Below, one piece after another: positions 33,885 through 40,862 of a stretch of DNA of 46,168 bases. The stretch lies in the IMG/VR virus record IMGVR_UViG_3300032275_000006, positions 1 to 46,168 of that record, one strand, 5' to 3'. Numbering within the stretch: the first letter of the stretch is position 1; the number at the start of each line of letters is the position of its first letter. The position numbers and the translations under genes were made by a program. The notes beneath the pieces are model-generated. The model had not been told where the DNA came from and did no database searches. It saw only the letters and a list, made by a program, of their open reading frames with translations. Source of the DNA: a virus.

Positions 33885-34565
33885 TTATTCCGTTTTATTT
33901 GATTTACGAATATTCTCAATACCCCACATTGGTTGTAGGTTATCTAAGGACCAACATCTCATAAACTCTTCATCACCCATTTCAGAGATATTAAAATAAG
34001 TTATAGGTAATTTATGGTCAACATGCCATTCACCATAATTGTCCCAAGACATCTTATCTGTAAATTTATTTTCTAAATGGGATATTAGTTGTTCAGGAGT
34101 GTATTGTAATATGTCAAAGTAATGTCCGTATTTATCCACATTACTTTCTTTTAATACGGTGTAAATAGCAGTTCTGAAATTACTGATTAGTTTATAGAGG
34201 GGGTCTATCGCTTTACGATTTCTTTCGTAATCACGTTTTATTTGACGAATTTTATCAACATTGTTTTCTCGGTATTCTTTAAGATATTCTTTACGATGTT
34301 CTTTATTTTGTTCATACCAACTCTTAACATATTCTTTTACCGATTCTTTATTTTTTTCTCTCCATTTTTTATCAGAAACTTTTTTACCACCAATATTTCT
34401 TCTACCTGACGGACCAAGAATAATACCATTACTTCTTAATGTGTTTAAAACAATTGTTTTATGTATTTTTAATTTTTCACTAATAGTGGGGGAACCTAAT
34501 AAATCTTCAGTGTATAACTTTATTATTTCTTTAACTTGAAATTCGGTTAATTCTATTTTTCTCAT
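33885..34565 (-). CDS. HNH endonuclease with N-terminal HTH (homing type)
   Basis: This 226-residue protein has an HTH-like start (LTEFQVKEIIKLYTEDLLGS, ISEKLKIHKTIVLNTLRSNG), a basic coiled linker (about 65-120), and an HNH domain at the C-terminus: GEWHVDHKLPITYFN, then CWSLDNLQPMWGIENIRKSN. The catalytic HxxDH pair (WHVDH) and the closing Asn are present. Such free-standing enzymes nick or cut DNA and spread with their flanking sequence. It sits just downstream of the capsid gene terminator, a usual kind of place for a homing endonuclease. Its own TATTTATT box almost touches its start codon. Confidence 0.87.
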   Translation of the reverse strand: MRKIELTEFQVKEIIKLYTEDLLGSPTISEKLKIHKTIVLNTLRSNGIILGPSGRRNIGGKKVSDKKWREKNKESVKEYVKSWYEQNKEHRKEYLKEYRENNVDKIRQIKRDYERNRKAIDPLYKLISNFRTAIYTVLKESNVDKYGHYFDILQYTPEQLISHLENKFTDKMSWDNYGEWHVDHKLPITYFNISEMGDEEFMRCWSLDNLQPMWGIENIRKSNKTE

Positions 34566-34568
34566 ATA

Positions 34569-34576
34569 AATAAATA
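34569..34576 (-). promoter_or_regulatory. TATTTATT element touching start codon
   Basis: The minus strand reads ATATTTATTTATATGAG, so TATTTATT ends three bases before the ATG of the HNH gene. This is close enough to imply a nearly leaderless transcript or a role in translation. Confidence 0.3.
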
Positions 34577-34615
34577 TAAGTTATTTGACCAAAAAACATA
34601 TAGTTAATGTGAGTG

Positions 34616-34647
34616 CATAAAAAAAGGGACAATAAATTGTCCCTTTA
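34616..34647 (-). terminator. Terminator after the major capsid gene
   Basis: AAAGGGACAA pairs perfectly with TTGTCCCTTT around a four-base loop (34623-34646). On the minus strand a run of seven T follows. It lies 23 bases after the stop of the capsid gene and separates it from the HNH gene. Confidence 0.88.
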
Positions 34648-34669
34648 GTGTTATTCTTTAAGATTTTGA

Positions 34670-36514
34670 TTATCTCAATTCTCTTAAATCGAATGTTCTA
34701 ACACCATCTACAGTAATTCTTCCGTAAAACCGGTTATTTACCATTTTTTTCGCGTATCTTGTCATTATTCCTTTAATCGGAGTAAAGTTGAACGGATTGT
34801 ACATTGTAGGTGTTAATTGTAGAGGTACATACGGTGCGTAGATGTAACCTGTGTCTAACAATGATGTTCCTTTGTGTCCTACTAACACTGTGTTAGCTGG
34901 GAAGTAAGGGTCACGGTAAACTTGGTAACGTCCTGCAAGAGTACCAACTCTTTCAATACCCATGTTATACTGGTCTTGCTCAGGAGATGCGTTAGATACG
35001 TGGAAGTACTCTAAATCATCAAAAATAGCTGAAATCTCAGAAGAAACTACAATCCAGTTAGCACCACCTCTCAAAGTTGATTTGTGGATTTGTGCTGACA
35101 ATTGGTTAATTGCAGTAATTAATGTTTGATTCCAATCTTTTTGAGTATAAGATGTTGTTTGAGAAATTCTTCTCCATCCGTTGTAATCCCAACGTAAGTT
35201 CCATGCTGCTCCTTTACGTAAATCTCTTAAGATTTCACGGTCAATTTCAGCCGCAACTTGTTCAGACAATAAAGCTGTTAATTCAGCTTCAGCATCGATG
35301 TTGTGGAATGCTGCAACGTCTTGAGCTAACTCAGGAGACCATTGTGCTCTTAATTTTCTTTCTGTAACAGATACAGTAACTGAATCTAAGTCGAAAGAAA
35401 CCTCGCCGATTTTGTCTTCAAATTCTAATTCTTCATAACGTCTAAACGCTGCGTTAAATGATGTTCCTGAAGCTGCCTCAGTTATAGTAGTACCTGTGTA
35501 ACCATCTAAAGATGTAGAATCACAATCAGCACATACTGGACAAGATAAATCAACTTCTAAGTAGATACATCCATTAGCATCACATACGTTTTTAAATGAA
35601 CCATTGTTACCATTTGATGGCCAAGTAGTTTGAGTTGTGCTACCGTAAGAAACGATTCCTTTACCATATTGTTGAGTAACAACTCTGAACAATAAAGGTC
35701 CTGTTGATACTGGACATGGTGTTGTTGCAGAAACGTCTAAACCTGCACCTGTGAAGATAATTAAATCAGATAAGAAAGATTCTGTATCCATTTCATTACC
35801 ATCAGGTCCGATTAATTTACCTGCTCCTGTGTCAGCAAAACCACACATTTTAATGATAACTTTTCTTGTGTTACCTGAAGGGATAGTTGCATCACCTGCA
35901 GTATCACCTGAGATATTAGCATCAACTAATAAACCGTTAGTCCATTTTTGGATTGAGGTTGTAGCAGTGATTGCTGACCAACGACCTTTTGAATAATCGA
36001 ATAAACCTGCTGGGTCTAAACCTGGTTCAGTTCCTTCGTAGAATAAGTCATAAAGGTTTTTAGCAACCGCTCCAGCTCCTGTGTAACCTGCATTTTGAGA
36101 TGTTGGTCCGTTTGGTGCTCCTAGTGGTGCGTAGTGGTCACCTGAACCACCATTATATCCAGTAGTACCACCTGAGTAACCTTGAATTTTAGGTACAAAG
36201 TAGAATAATTTACCGATTGGTAAGTTCATAGCTTGTACTGATACGATGTCATTCGCTAATAATTTAGAGAATACACGTCTTACGATAGGGAATACAACAG
36301 TTTCAAATGAACCTGAAGACCCGTCAGACGTTGCTTCGTTAATTAAGAAAGACGCTTGGTTCTCATATAATTGAGCTACGTTTTCTTTTAGGTGACCTTT
36401 AAGGCCTTCTAGGAATCCTAATTTATCCCATTTGTTAATTGTATCTTCTTTGATAACTTTAAGGTGTTTTAACCCGATGTTACCAACAAGACCTGATTCT
36501 AATAATGCTCCCAT
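34670..36514 (-). CDS. Major capsid protein (T4 gp23-like)
   Basis: This 614-residue protein carries the gp23 signature LKENVAQLYENQASFLINEA (42-61), then SFETVVFPIVRRVFSKLLAN and DIVSVQAMNLPIGKLFYFVP. Maturation is expected by cleavage after Glu60 in INE-ATSDGS, as in T4 where the prohead protease removes about 65 residues. The C-terminal half has gp23-like blocks (ALLSEQVAAEIDREILRDLR, GRYQVYRDPYFPANTVLVGHKG, YAKKMVNNRFYGRITVDG). It is longer than T4 gp23 (521 residues); the extra material includes a Cys-rich insert with CPVCADCDSTS near residue 330, perhaps a surface loop or disulphide-bearing domain. It follows the scaffold gene and ends at a strong terminator. Confidence 0.95.
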   Translation of the reverse strand: MGALLESGLVGNIGLKHLKVIKEDTINKWDKLGFLEGLKGHLKENVAQLYENQASFLINEATSDGSSGSFETVVFPIVRRVFSKLLANDIVSVQAMNLPIGKLFYFVPKIQGYSGGTTGYNGGSGDHYAPLGAPNGPTSQNAGYTGAGAVAKNLYDLFYEGTEPGLDPAGLFDYSKGRWSAITATTSIQKWTNGLLVDANISGDTAGDATIPSGNTRKVIIKMCGFADTGAGKLIGPDGNEMDTESFLSDLIIFTGAGLDVSATTPCPVSTGPLLFRVVTQQYGKGIVSYGSTTQTTWPSNGNNGSFKNVCDANGCIYLEVDLSCPVCADCDSTSLDGYTGTTITEAASGTSFNAAFRRYEELEFEDKIGEVSFDLDSVTVSVTERKLRAQWSPELAQDVAAFHNIDAEAELTALLSEQVAAEIDREILRDLRKGAAWNLRWDYNGWRRISQTTSYTQKDWNQTLITAINQLSAQIHKSTLRGGANWIVVSSEISAIFDDLEYFHVSNASPEQDQYNMGIERVGTLAGRYQVYRDPYFPANTVLVGHKGTSLLDTGYIYAPYVPLQLTPTMYNPFNFTPIKGIMTRYAKKMVNNRFYGRITVDGVRTFDLRELR

Positions 36515-36546
36515 TTTTTTGGTTTTTTATTTTTTTTTAGTTTATT

Positions 36547-38202
36547 TTATTTTAATTTTGACATTAAATCTTTCATTCTTAAGAACTGAGGATTTTCATA
36601 TGTTTTAGACTCAATCAAATTAGCTGATGACCCTGTCGATGGAGAACTTTGAATAGTTCTTTCAATTGACTCATTCATTGGTTGATTTGTCTTAGACGAA
36701 AGGTTATCTTTTAATGTCTTATACAAGTTTTTAGATTCTTTAATAGTTTCAACACTATCAAAACGTCTTAAGATATTAATCTTTTCTTGTTTTGATGTTG
36801 AATGTTCTGTGAACAAACGTGTAGCGTATGCTAAGTTTGAGTTGAACACTGCAACTTCGTTTAATTTATTTCTAAAAATGTTAAGTGCTTTTCTGTACTC
36901 TTCATTTTTTTCTCTAAGAACTTGTAATTCTCTGTTATCAATACTTTCTTTTTGGATTGCCGTGTTAAATTTTGAATGAGCTCTTGGTTTTGGTAAACCG
37001 CCAGTTCTAAAATTAGAACCATTTCCTAAAGTTCTTGATGCTTCTTTGGTTTCAACCTTTTTAACAGTTTTCATATCACCGTCAAGATTTTCACCGTCTT
37101 TGTATTCAAATTTTGCTTTACCAGTACCCATGGTTTTATTAACTGTTCTTTTTACAGTTTTAAAACCACCTTCTTGGTTAGGTTTGTTTGAATATATTTT
37201 TTTCTTATTTGGATTTCCAATTCCGACACCTTTAGGTTTGATTGACATTTTCTTAGATTCCATTACAGGTTCATCATCGTCGTATAGACCCATGTCTTCT
37301 TCACCGTCTTCTTCTTCGTTAAATTCAAATTCATCTCCGGTAAAATCGAGTTCGTCTCCGTCAAAGTCAATTTCATAAACAATTTCTTGACTGTCCATTT
37401 CTTCTTCTTCGTCGTAACTACCCTCTCCGGTAAAATCAGTTTCATCTCCGTCAAAGTCAATTTCATAAACAATTTCTTGACTGTCCATTTCTTCTTCTTC
37501 GTCGTAACTACCCTCTCCGGTAAAATCAGTTTCATCTCCGTCAAATTCTATTTCATAAACAATTTCTTCACTGTCCATTTTAGGTTCGTTCATTCCAAAA
37601 TCCATTTCTTCTTCTTCGTTAGTGTTAAATACTTTATCGATGATGCTATTAATGTCGTCTTCGTCTTCGTCTTCGTCTTCGTCTTCGTCTTCCATGCCAA
37701 AATCTGACATATCATCCATTTCGAACATTTCTGTTTCATCAAGGTATTCGTCACCTTCTCCGACAATCATATACTCTTTTTCAGAATCTTTAAGATTGAT
37801 ATTACCTGAATTATCTTTGGTAACCACGATATTATCTTCAGGGCCCATTAAGCTGAATACACGTAAGATTTCATCCTCGTCATCAACGTCAGTAAGGTCA
37901 ATAGTTTCGTCGTCATCCATAGAATCTTCATCATCCATAGAATCTTCATCATCCATATCTAAATTATCCATATCCAAGTCCAACCCTTCTTCGTCAGACA
38001 TATCGTCTTCCATTTCAGGTTCGTCCATTTCAATGTCTGTTTCAATCCCATCTTCTTGTTCAGTCAGAGACTCTTTTACTAGTTCTTTGATTTCTTGCTT
38101 CATAGTTGAAGCAAGTATTCCTTTTGCATTTTCAGCAACTGCATCCTCTAAATTTTTCATTTGGATGATTGCTTCTTCAACTAAAGATTTTTCTTTTGCC
38201 AT
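36547..38202 (-). CDS. Prohead scaffold/core protein (gp22-like)
   Basis: This 551-residue protein is extremely acidic (DEDEDEDEDEDD, many MDDEDS units) between a helical N-terminus, which carries the leader signature IKELVKESLTEQ (LTE at 46-48), and a helical C-terminus (EYRKALNIFRNKLNEVAVFN, then LAYATRLFTEHSTSKQEK, INILRRFDSVETIKESK) that resembles phage scaffold cores. Three copies of a 30-residue unit (MDSQEIVYEIDFDGDETDFT) lie near residues 205-290. Its place between the protease and capsid genes is that of T4 gene 22, whose product fills the prohead and is destroyed by the protease. Much of the acidic part is probably disordered. Confidence 0.83.
   Translation of the reverse strand: MAKEKSLVEEAIIQMKNLEDAVAENAKGILASTMKQEIKELVKESLTEQEDGIETDIEMDEPEMEDDMSDEEGLDLDMDNLDMDDEDSMDDEDSMDDDETIDLTDVDDEDEILRVFSLMGPEDNIVVTKDNSGNINLKDSEKEYMIVGEGDEYLDETEMFEMDDMSDFGMEDEDEDEDEDEDDINSIIDKVFNTNEEEEMDFGMNEPKMDSEEIVYEIEFDGDETDFTGEGSYDEEEEMDSQEIVYEIDFDGDETDFTGEGSYDEEEEMDSQEIVYEIDFDGDELDFTGDEFEFNEEEDGEEDMGLYDDDEPVMESKKMSIKPKGVGIGNPNKKKIYSNKPNQEGGFKTVKRTVNKTMGTGKAKFEYKDGENLDGDMKTVKKVETKEASRTLGNGSNFRTGGLPKPRAHSKFNTAIQKESIDNRELQVLREKNEEYRKALNIFRNKLNEVAVFNSNLAYATRLFTEHSTSKQEKINILRRFDSVETIKESKNLYKTLKDNLSSKTNQPMNESIERTIQSSPSTGSSANLIESKTYENPQFLRMKDLMSKLK
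37331..37590 (-). repeat. 90-base tandem repeat in scaffold gene
   Basis: Two full and one partial copy of a 90-base unit start at 37331, 37421 and 37511 with very few base changes, encoding a 30-residue acidic unit. The high nucleotide identity points to recent duplication or gene conversion. Confidence 0.88.
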
Positions 38203-38223
38203 TTGTATGTTTTTAATTTACTA

Positions 38224-38231
38224 TATAAATA
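38224..38231 (-). promoter_or_regulatory. Candidate late promoter element for scaffold and capsid genes
   Basis: The minus strand reads GGGGATATTTATATAGTAAA; TATTTATA ends 21 bases before the scaffold start at 38202. There is no terminator between scaffold and capsid genes, so it probably drives both. Confidence 0.5.
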
Positions 38232-38312
38232 TCCCCGATGTTAAAAAAGTTTTAATTAAACTAATTTAATAATTGGTTTTTAATTTATTATAAATAGTAT
38301 CATTTTTAAAAA

Positions 38313-38345
38313 AAACAAAAAAGGGGACTAATGCCCCCTTTTTAT
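38313..38345 (-). terminator. Terminator after the small DUF4494-like gene
   Basis: AAAAAGGGG and CCCCTTTTT form a stem around ACTAATGC, with A- and T-runs on both sides so that it could work in either direction. On the minus strand it follows the stop at 38367. The surrounding gap 38203-38366 holds no gene. Confidence 0.82.
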
Positions 38346-38366
38346 TATTATCGAAATGTGAAAATT

Positions 38367-38576
38367 TTATTCTATCACCTCATCAATTTTACTTTCAACA
38401 ATTGCGGTTAATCTCCAATCCTGTGTGTAGTTTTCGTAAACTTTAGTTACTTTGGCCTCAACATCAGTAGGGTTATAACCTTTTACTAATTTTTCTTCTC
38501 TTAATTTTTTAAGTTTTCCCGATTTTTCATCAATCATATCGGTTGTGATTTTTGCAATAAAATACTTTTCGTCCAT
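38367..38576 (-). CDS. Small DUF4494-like protein
   Basis: This 69-residue protein (MDEKYFIAKITTDMIDEKSG, then EEKLVKGYNPTDVEAKVTKVYENYT, ending IVESKIDEVIE) has the pattern of the small Bacteroidota/phage family DUF4494: a first strand, EEYLV-like second strand, a TEAEA-like helix and a final beta/EV end. Function is unknown. It lies 13 bases downstream of the prohead protease gene, in the same transcript, so it may be a minor head or assembly component. The family call is by pattern and moderate. Confidence 0.6.
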   Translation of the reverse strand: MDEKYFIAKITTDMIDEKSGKLKKLREEKLVKGYNPTDVEAKVTKVYENYTQDWRLTAIVESKIDEVIE

Positions 38577-38589
38577 GTTATAAATTTTT

Positions 38590-39345
38590 TTAATTTCCTA
38601 AATAATCGGTTAATTTTCTCATTAAGTCAAGTGATTTGTTACCATTTTCACCAACATTTCTTTCTACCGACATTTTTTTCTCTTCTTCCAAGTTCTCATC
38701 AAAGTTAAATCTATCTTCAGGATTTTGGAATAAGTATGCTCCAGGTGTTGATGGTGATGATACTAAGTCAAAACAGATTAATTCAAAATCTTCTTGTACT
38801 TCATTCTGTTCACCAACTTTTTTAAGGGAACCCACCCCTCTTGAAGAAATTCCTAAGGTAACACCTTGTCTTAGGTAGTTAGCCGCCAAATCTCCTTTAG
38901 TTGATACAATACCTCTTTCGTGGAATCCTGGTGAAGTGAGTAATTGTATCTTACCCATTAATATAGGTCCTTCCCACCATATTTCATTTATTGCGTGAGA
39001 TACTCTATCTAAGTCAATTAATGATGATTCAGGATGATTTAACTCTGAAAGAGCTGTACCTTTTTCTATCATTTTTTTATAGTTTTCCGCTTCTCTTTTT
39101 AAAATACGTTCAGGATATATTCTACCATTTCTATTTGGGGTGTTATATTTTTGTAATACCGCATAAAATTCAAATGGTTTAGAATGGTCTAACATATTAC
39201 CTTTAGATTCTCTAATTAACTTTTCGTTACGATTGTCATTTGGATTAATATATCCCGCATCGTATTCAACAAGAATTGATTTTTTATTCAACTCGTTATT
39301 AATATTAATTTTTAAATTATCCATTTTTTTACCACAAATTTTCAT
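38590..39345 (-). CDS. Prohead core protease (T4 gp21-like, S80)
   Basis: This 251-residue protein matches the phage prohead serine proteases. The catalytic His is in ALSELNHPES (His104), followed by DRVSHAINEIWWEGPILMG, and the catalytic Ser in GVTLGISSRGVGSL (Ser167 or Ser168), then FDLVSSPSTPGAYL with Asp193. In T4 this enzyme matures the head by cutting scaffold, internal and capsid proteins after Glu in (L/I)xE sites. It carries such a site itself in its own N-terminus (KKSILVEYDAG, LVE at 25-27), consistent with self-processing. It lies between the portal and scaffold genes, as in T4. The start could also be the second Met at codon 8. Confidence 0.9.
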   Translation of the reverse strand: MKICGKKMDNLKININNELNKKSILVEYDAGYINPNDNRNEKLIRESKGNMLDHSKPFEFYAVLQKYNTPNRNGRIYPERILKREAENYKKMIEKGTALSELNHPESSLIDLDRVSHAINEIWWEGPILMGKIQLLTSPGFHERGIVSTKGDLAANYLRQGVTLGISSRGVGSLKKVGEQNEVQEDFELICFDLVSSPSTPGAYLFQNPEDRFNFDENLEEEKKMSVERNVGENGNKSLDLMRKLTDYLGN

Positions 39346-39366
39346 TTATAACCACCAAAGGTTTTA

Positions 39367-39374
39367 TATAAATA
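39367..39374 (-). promoter_or_regulatory. Candidate late promoter element for protease gene
   Basis: The minus strand reads TAATATTTATATAAAACC; TATTTATA ends 21 bases before the protease start at 39345. The element lies in the 29-base gap between the protease and the gene above it. Confidence 0.45.
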
Positions 39375-39845
39375 TTAAACATTCTCTAATTGTAGCATCT
39401 CATCGTTTGTTTTGATTTTTTTAGTTAGATAAAAGTTAAAGTAATTGTTACCTATAAAGTTTTCGTAAAAAATTCTAGTAGTAATATCTTTAAGAGACTC
39501 TTTAATTTCTTTTGATTTAAAGTCATGTCCTTCATGATTCAAAAAGAAATTAATCTCTAAATTCATAAAAGATTTTTTACCTTGATTTAGTCCGCTGGAC
39601 CTTAAATCTAAATCCACTATAAATTTATCATCAAATAACTCTTTATCTAAGGATTCGTAGATTGAATGTTTTATGGCTCTGTTCATATTAAGAACTGTCC
39701 GTGACCAATTTTGACACTCTGTGGTCGGTTCCACCCATGTTTGGATGTTAAGATAGAGTGACTTAAAATTCATCGAATCAACTGTTCCATATATTATTTT
39801 GGCGGTGTTGAATCCGTGAATATGTGAGGTTTTCCCCTTTTTCAT
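39375..39845 (-). CDS. Phage protein of unknown function in head region
   Basis: This 156-residue alpha/beta protein (MKKGKTSHIHGFNTAKIIYG, then SMNFKSLYLNIQTWVEPT, NRAIKHSIYESL, FIVDLDLRSSGLNQGKKSFMNLEINFFLNH) has a mixed pattern rather than the helical one of T4 core proteins gp67/gp68, which lie at this place in T4. I therefore do not call it a core protein. No family is recognised. It lies upstream of the protease gene, with a divergent gap of 87 bases to bS21. Confidence 0.6.
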   Translation of the reverse strand: MKKGKTSHIHGFNTAKIIYGTVDSMNFKSLYLNIQTWVEPTTECQNWSRTVLNMNRAIKHSIYESLDKELFDDKFIVDLDLRSSGLNQGKKSFMNLEINFFLNHEGHDFKSKEIKESLKDITTRIFYENFIGNNYFNFYLTKKIKTNDEMLQLENV

Positions 39846-39869
39846 TAAATTTCATAATTTTTAAGTTTA

Positions 39870-39896
39870 TTGTTTTTAGAAAAATAGGTATATTTA
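39870..39896 (+). promoter_or_regulatory. Weak candidate early promoter for bS21 gene
   Basis: TTG (39870-39872) is followed after 16 bases by TATATTTA (39889-39896), one base from TAnnTTTG but with spacing shorter than the usual 19-21. No Shine-Dalgarno is seen before the start at 39933. The evidence is weak. Confidence 0.25.
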
Positions 39897-39932
39897 CAGC
39901 AATAGTCAAAATAAATATAAACTCAAAAAAAT

Positions 39933-40127
39933 ATGTTAATAGTAAAAGTAGGAAAGAATGTAACTCTTGAAAAAGCGTTAAAAATTTACAAAAGTAAAGT
40001 TATAAAGACAAGACAAAGTAGAGAATTAAACGAGAGAAAAGAATTCCAAAAAAAATCCGTTAAAAGGAGAAATGAAATTTCAAAAGCAAAATACGTACAA
40101 AAAAAATATAAATCAAACAATGATTAA
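39933..40127 (+). CDS. rpsU: Phage-encoded ribosomal protein bS21
   Basis: This 64-residue basic protein aligns by eye with small-subunit protein bS21. The opening MLIVKVGKNVTLEKALKIYK corresponds to the family's first strand and helix, RELNERKEFQKKSVKRRNEI to its RxLxRRxxFxKPSxxRR core, and SKAKYVQKKYKSN to the basic tail. bS21 sits on the 30S platform near the anti-Shine-Dalgarno; in Flavobacteriia the platform proteins including bS21 hide that sequence. A phage copy could enter host ribosomes and bias initiation to phage mRNA. The gene is alone on the plus strand inside the minus-strand head block, so it is probably expressed at another time. It converges with 40124-40843, overlapping by four bases. 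Confidence 0.87.
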   Translation: MLIVKVGKNVTLEKALKIYKSKVIKTRQSRELNERKEFQKKSVKRRNEISKAKYVQKKYKSNND

Positions 40128-40843
40128 AGATTCTCATTCAAACTTTTAAGTTTGAAATAAGTTAACTTGTCGTATTTTTCTGATATTACTTTATCAAGAG
40201 TTTCATCAATTCTTATTTGAGTTGACTTGTCCTTATTATTATTTTTCATTTCAGTTAATTTATTCACAACACTTTCTTTAACATTATTAAATTTTTGATT
40301 TAAAGTAACATCATCTTCAGATAAAAATTTTGTTAATTCTTTTTTATCTGACTCACTTAATGACTCAATAAAATTTGAGATTGTTTTATTTGCAATGTTT
40401 ACCATAGAGGTTAACGGAATTTGAACGGTGTCTGTTTTCTTGATAGGTAATTTCTTAATAGTTTCAGAAATAAGTTTTTTACTTGTTATTCTTGATTCAA
40501 TTGTTAAAATATCTCTTGAGAATAAATTATCAATATTATTATACTGATTAACAACTTTAGAATTTTTAACCCATAACTTTAGTGGGGTAATATCCGACTC
40601 TTGTATTTTATTAATGGTATTTTCATAAATGGTAATACATTCATTCACATAATCGTCAACAATAGATTCTGCCAATCCTTTATTAGAAGATAAATCATCA
40701 TACAAATAAAAAAGTTTGCGTATCTTTTTATTTTCTAAAACTAACTTTTTAAATTTTTTGAATTCTTCTTTAAATGTGTCATTTTTATATGACTCTAATA
40801 ACACATCTTCAATCTTTGATTTAATTATTCCAAAATTTGTCAT
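40124..40843 (-). CDS. Helical head-region protein with LxE leader
   Basis: This 239-residue, almost wholly helical, Lys/Glu/Asn-rich protein starts MTNFGIIKSKIEDVLLESYK, with the leader signature LLE-S (15-18). It lies between portal and protease genes, the place of T4 core genes 67 and 68, and its composition suits a prohead core or internal protein. Other segments are FKEEFKKFKKLVLENKKIRK and ISNFIESLSESDKKELTKFL. No sequence family is recognised, so the core role is inference from place, composition and leader. Confidence 0.6.
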   Translation of the reverse strand: MTNFGIIKSKIEDVLLESYKNDTFKEEFKKFKKLVLENKKIRKLFYLYDDLSSNKGLAESIVDDYVNECITIYENTINKIQESDITPLKLWVKNSKVVNQYNNIDNLFSRDILTIESRITSKKLISETIKKLPIKKTDTVQIPLTSMVNIANKTISNFIESLSESDKKELTKFLSEDDVTLNQKFNNVKESVVNKLTEMKNNNKDKSTQIRIDETLDKVISEKYDKLTYFKLKSLNENL

Positions 40844-40850
40844 CTCTTTT

Positions 40851-40862
40851 TATTTATAAATA
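40851..40862 (-). promoter_or_regulatory. Candidate late promoter, full TATTTATAAATA
   Basis: The minus strand reads GATATTTATAAATAAAAAGAG and contains both TATTTATA and a perfect TATAAATA. The start at 40843 follows after seven bases. It is the fullest form of the element in the window. Confidence 0.5.

Noticed and set aside
37622-38269. Plus-strand Ser-rich open frame
   Set aside because: It is the antisense of the acidic Asp/Glu tracts of the scaffold gene, which has clear family context and leader motif.
39375-39845. Prohead core protein gp67/gp68 homologue
   Set aside because: The place is right, but the sequence is alpha/beta and not the short acidic or helical type of those proteins.
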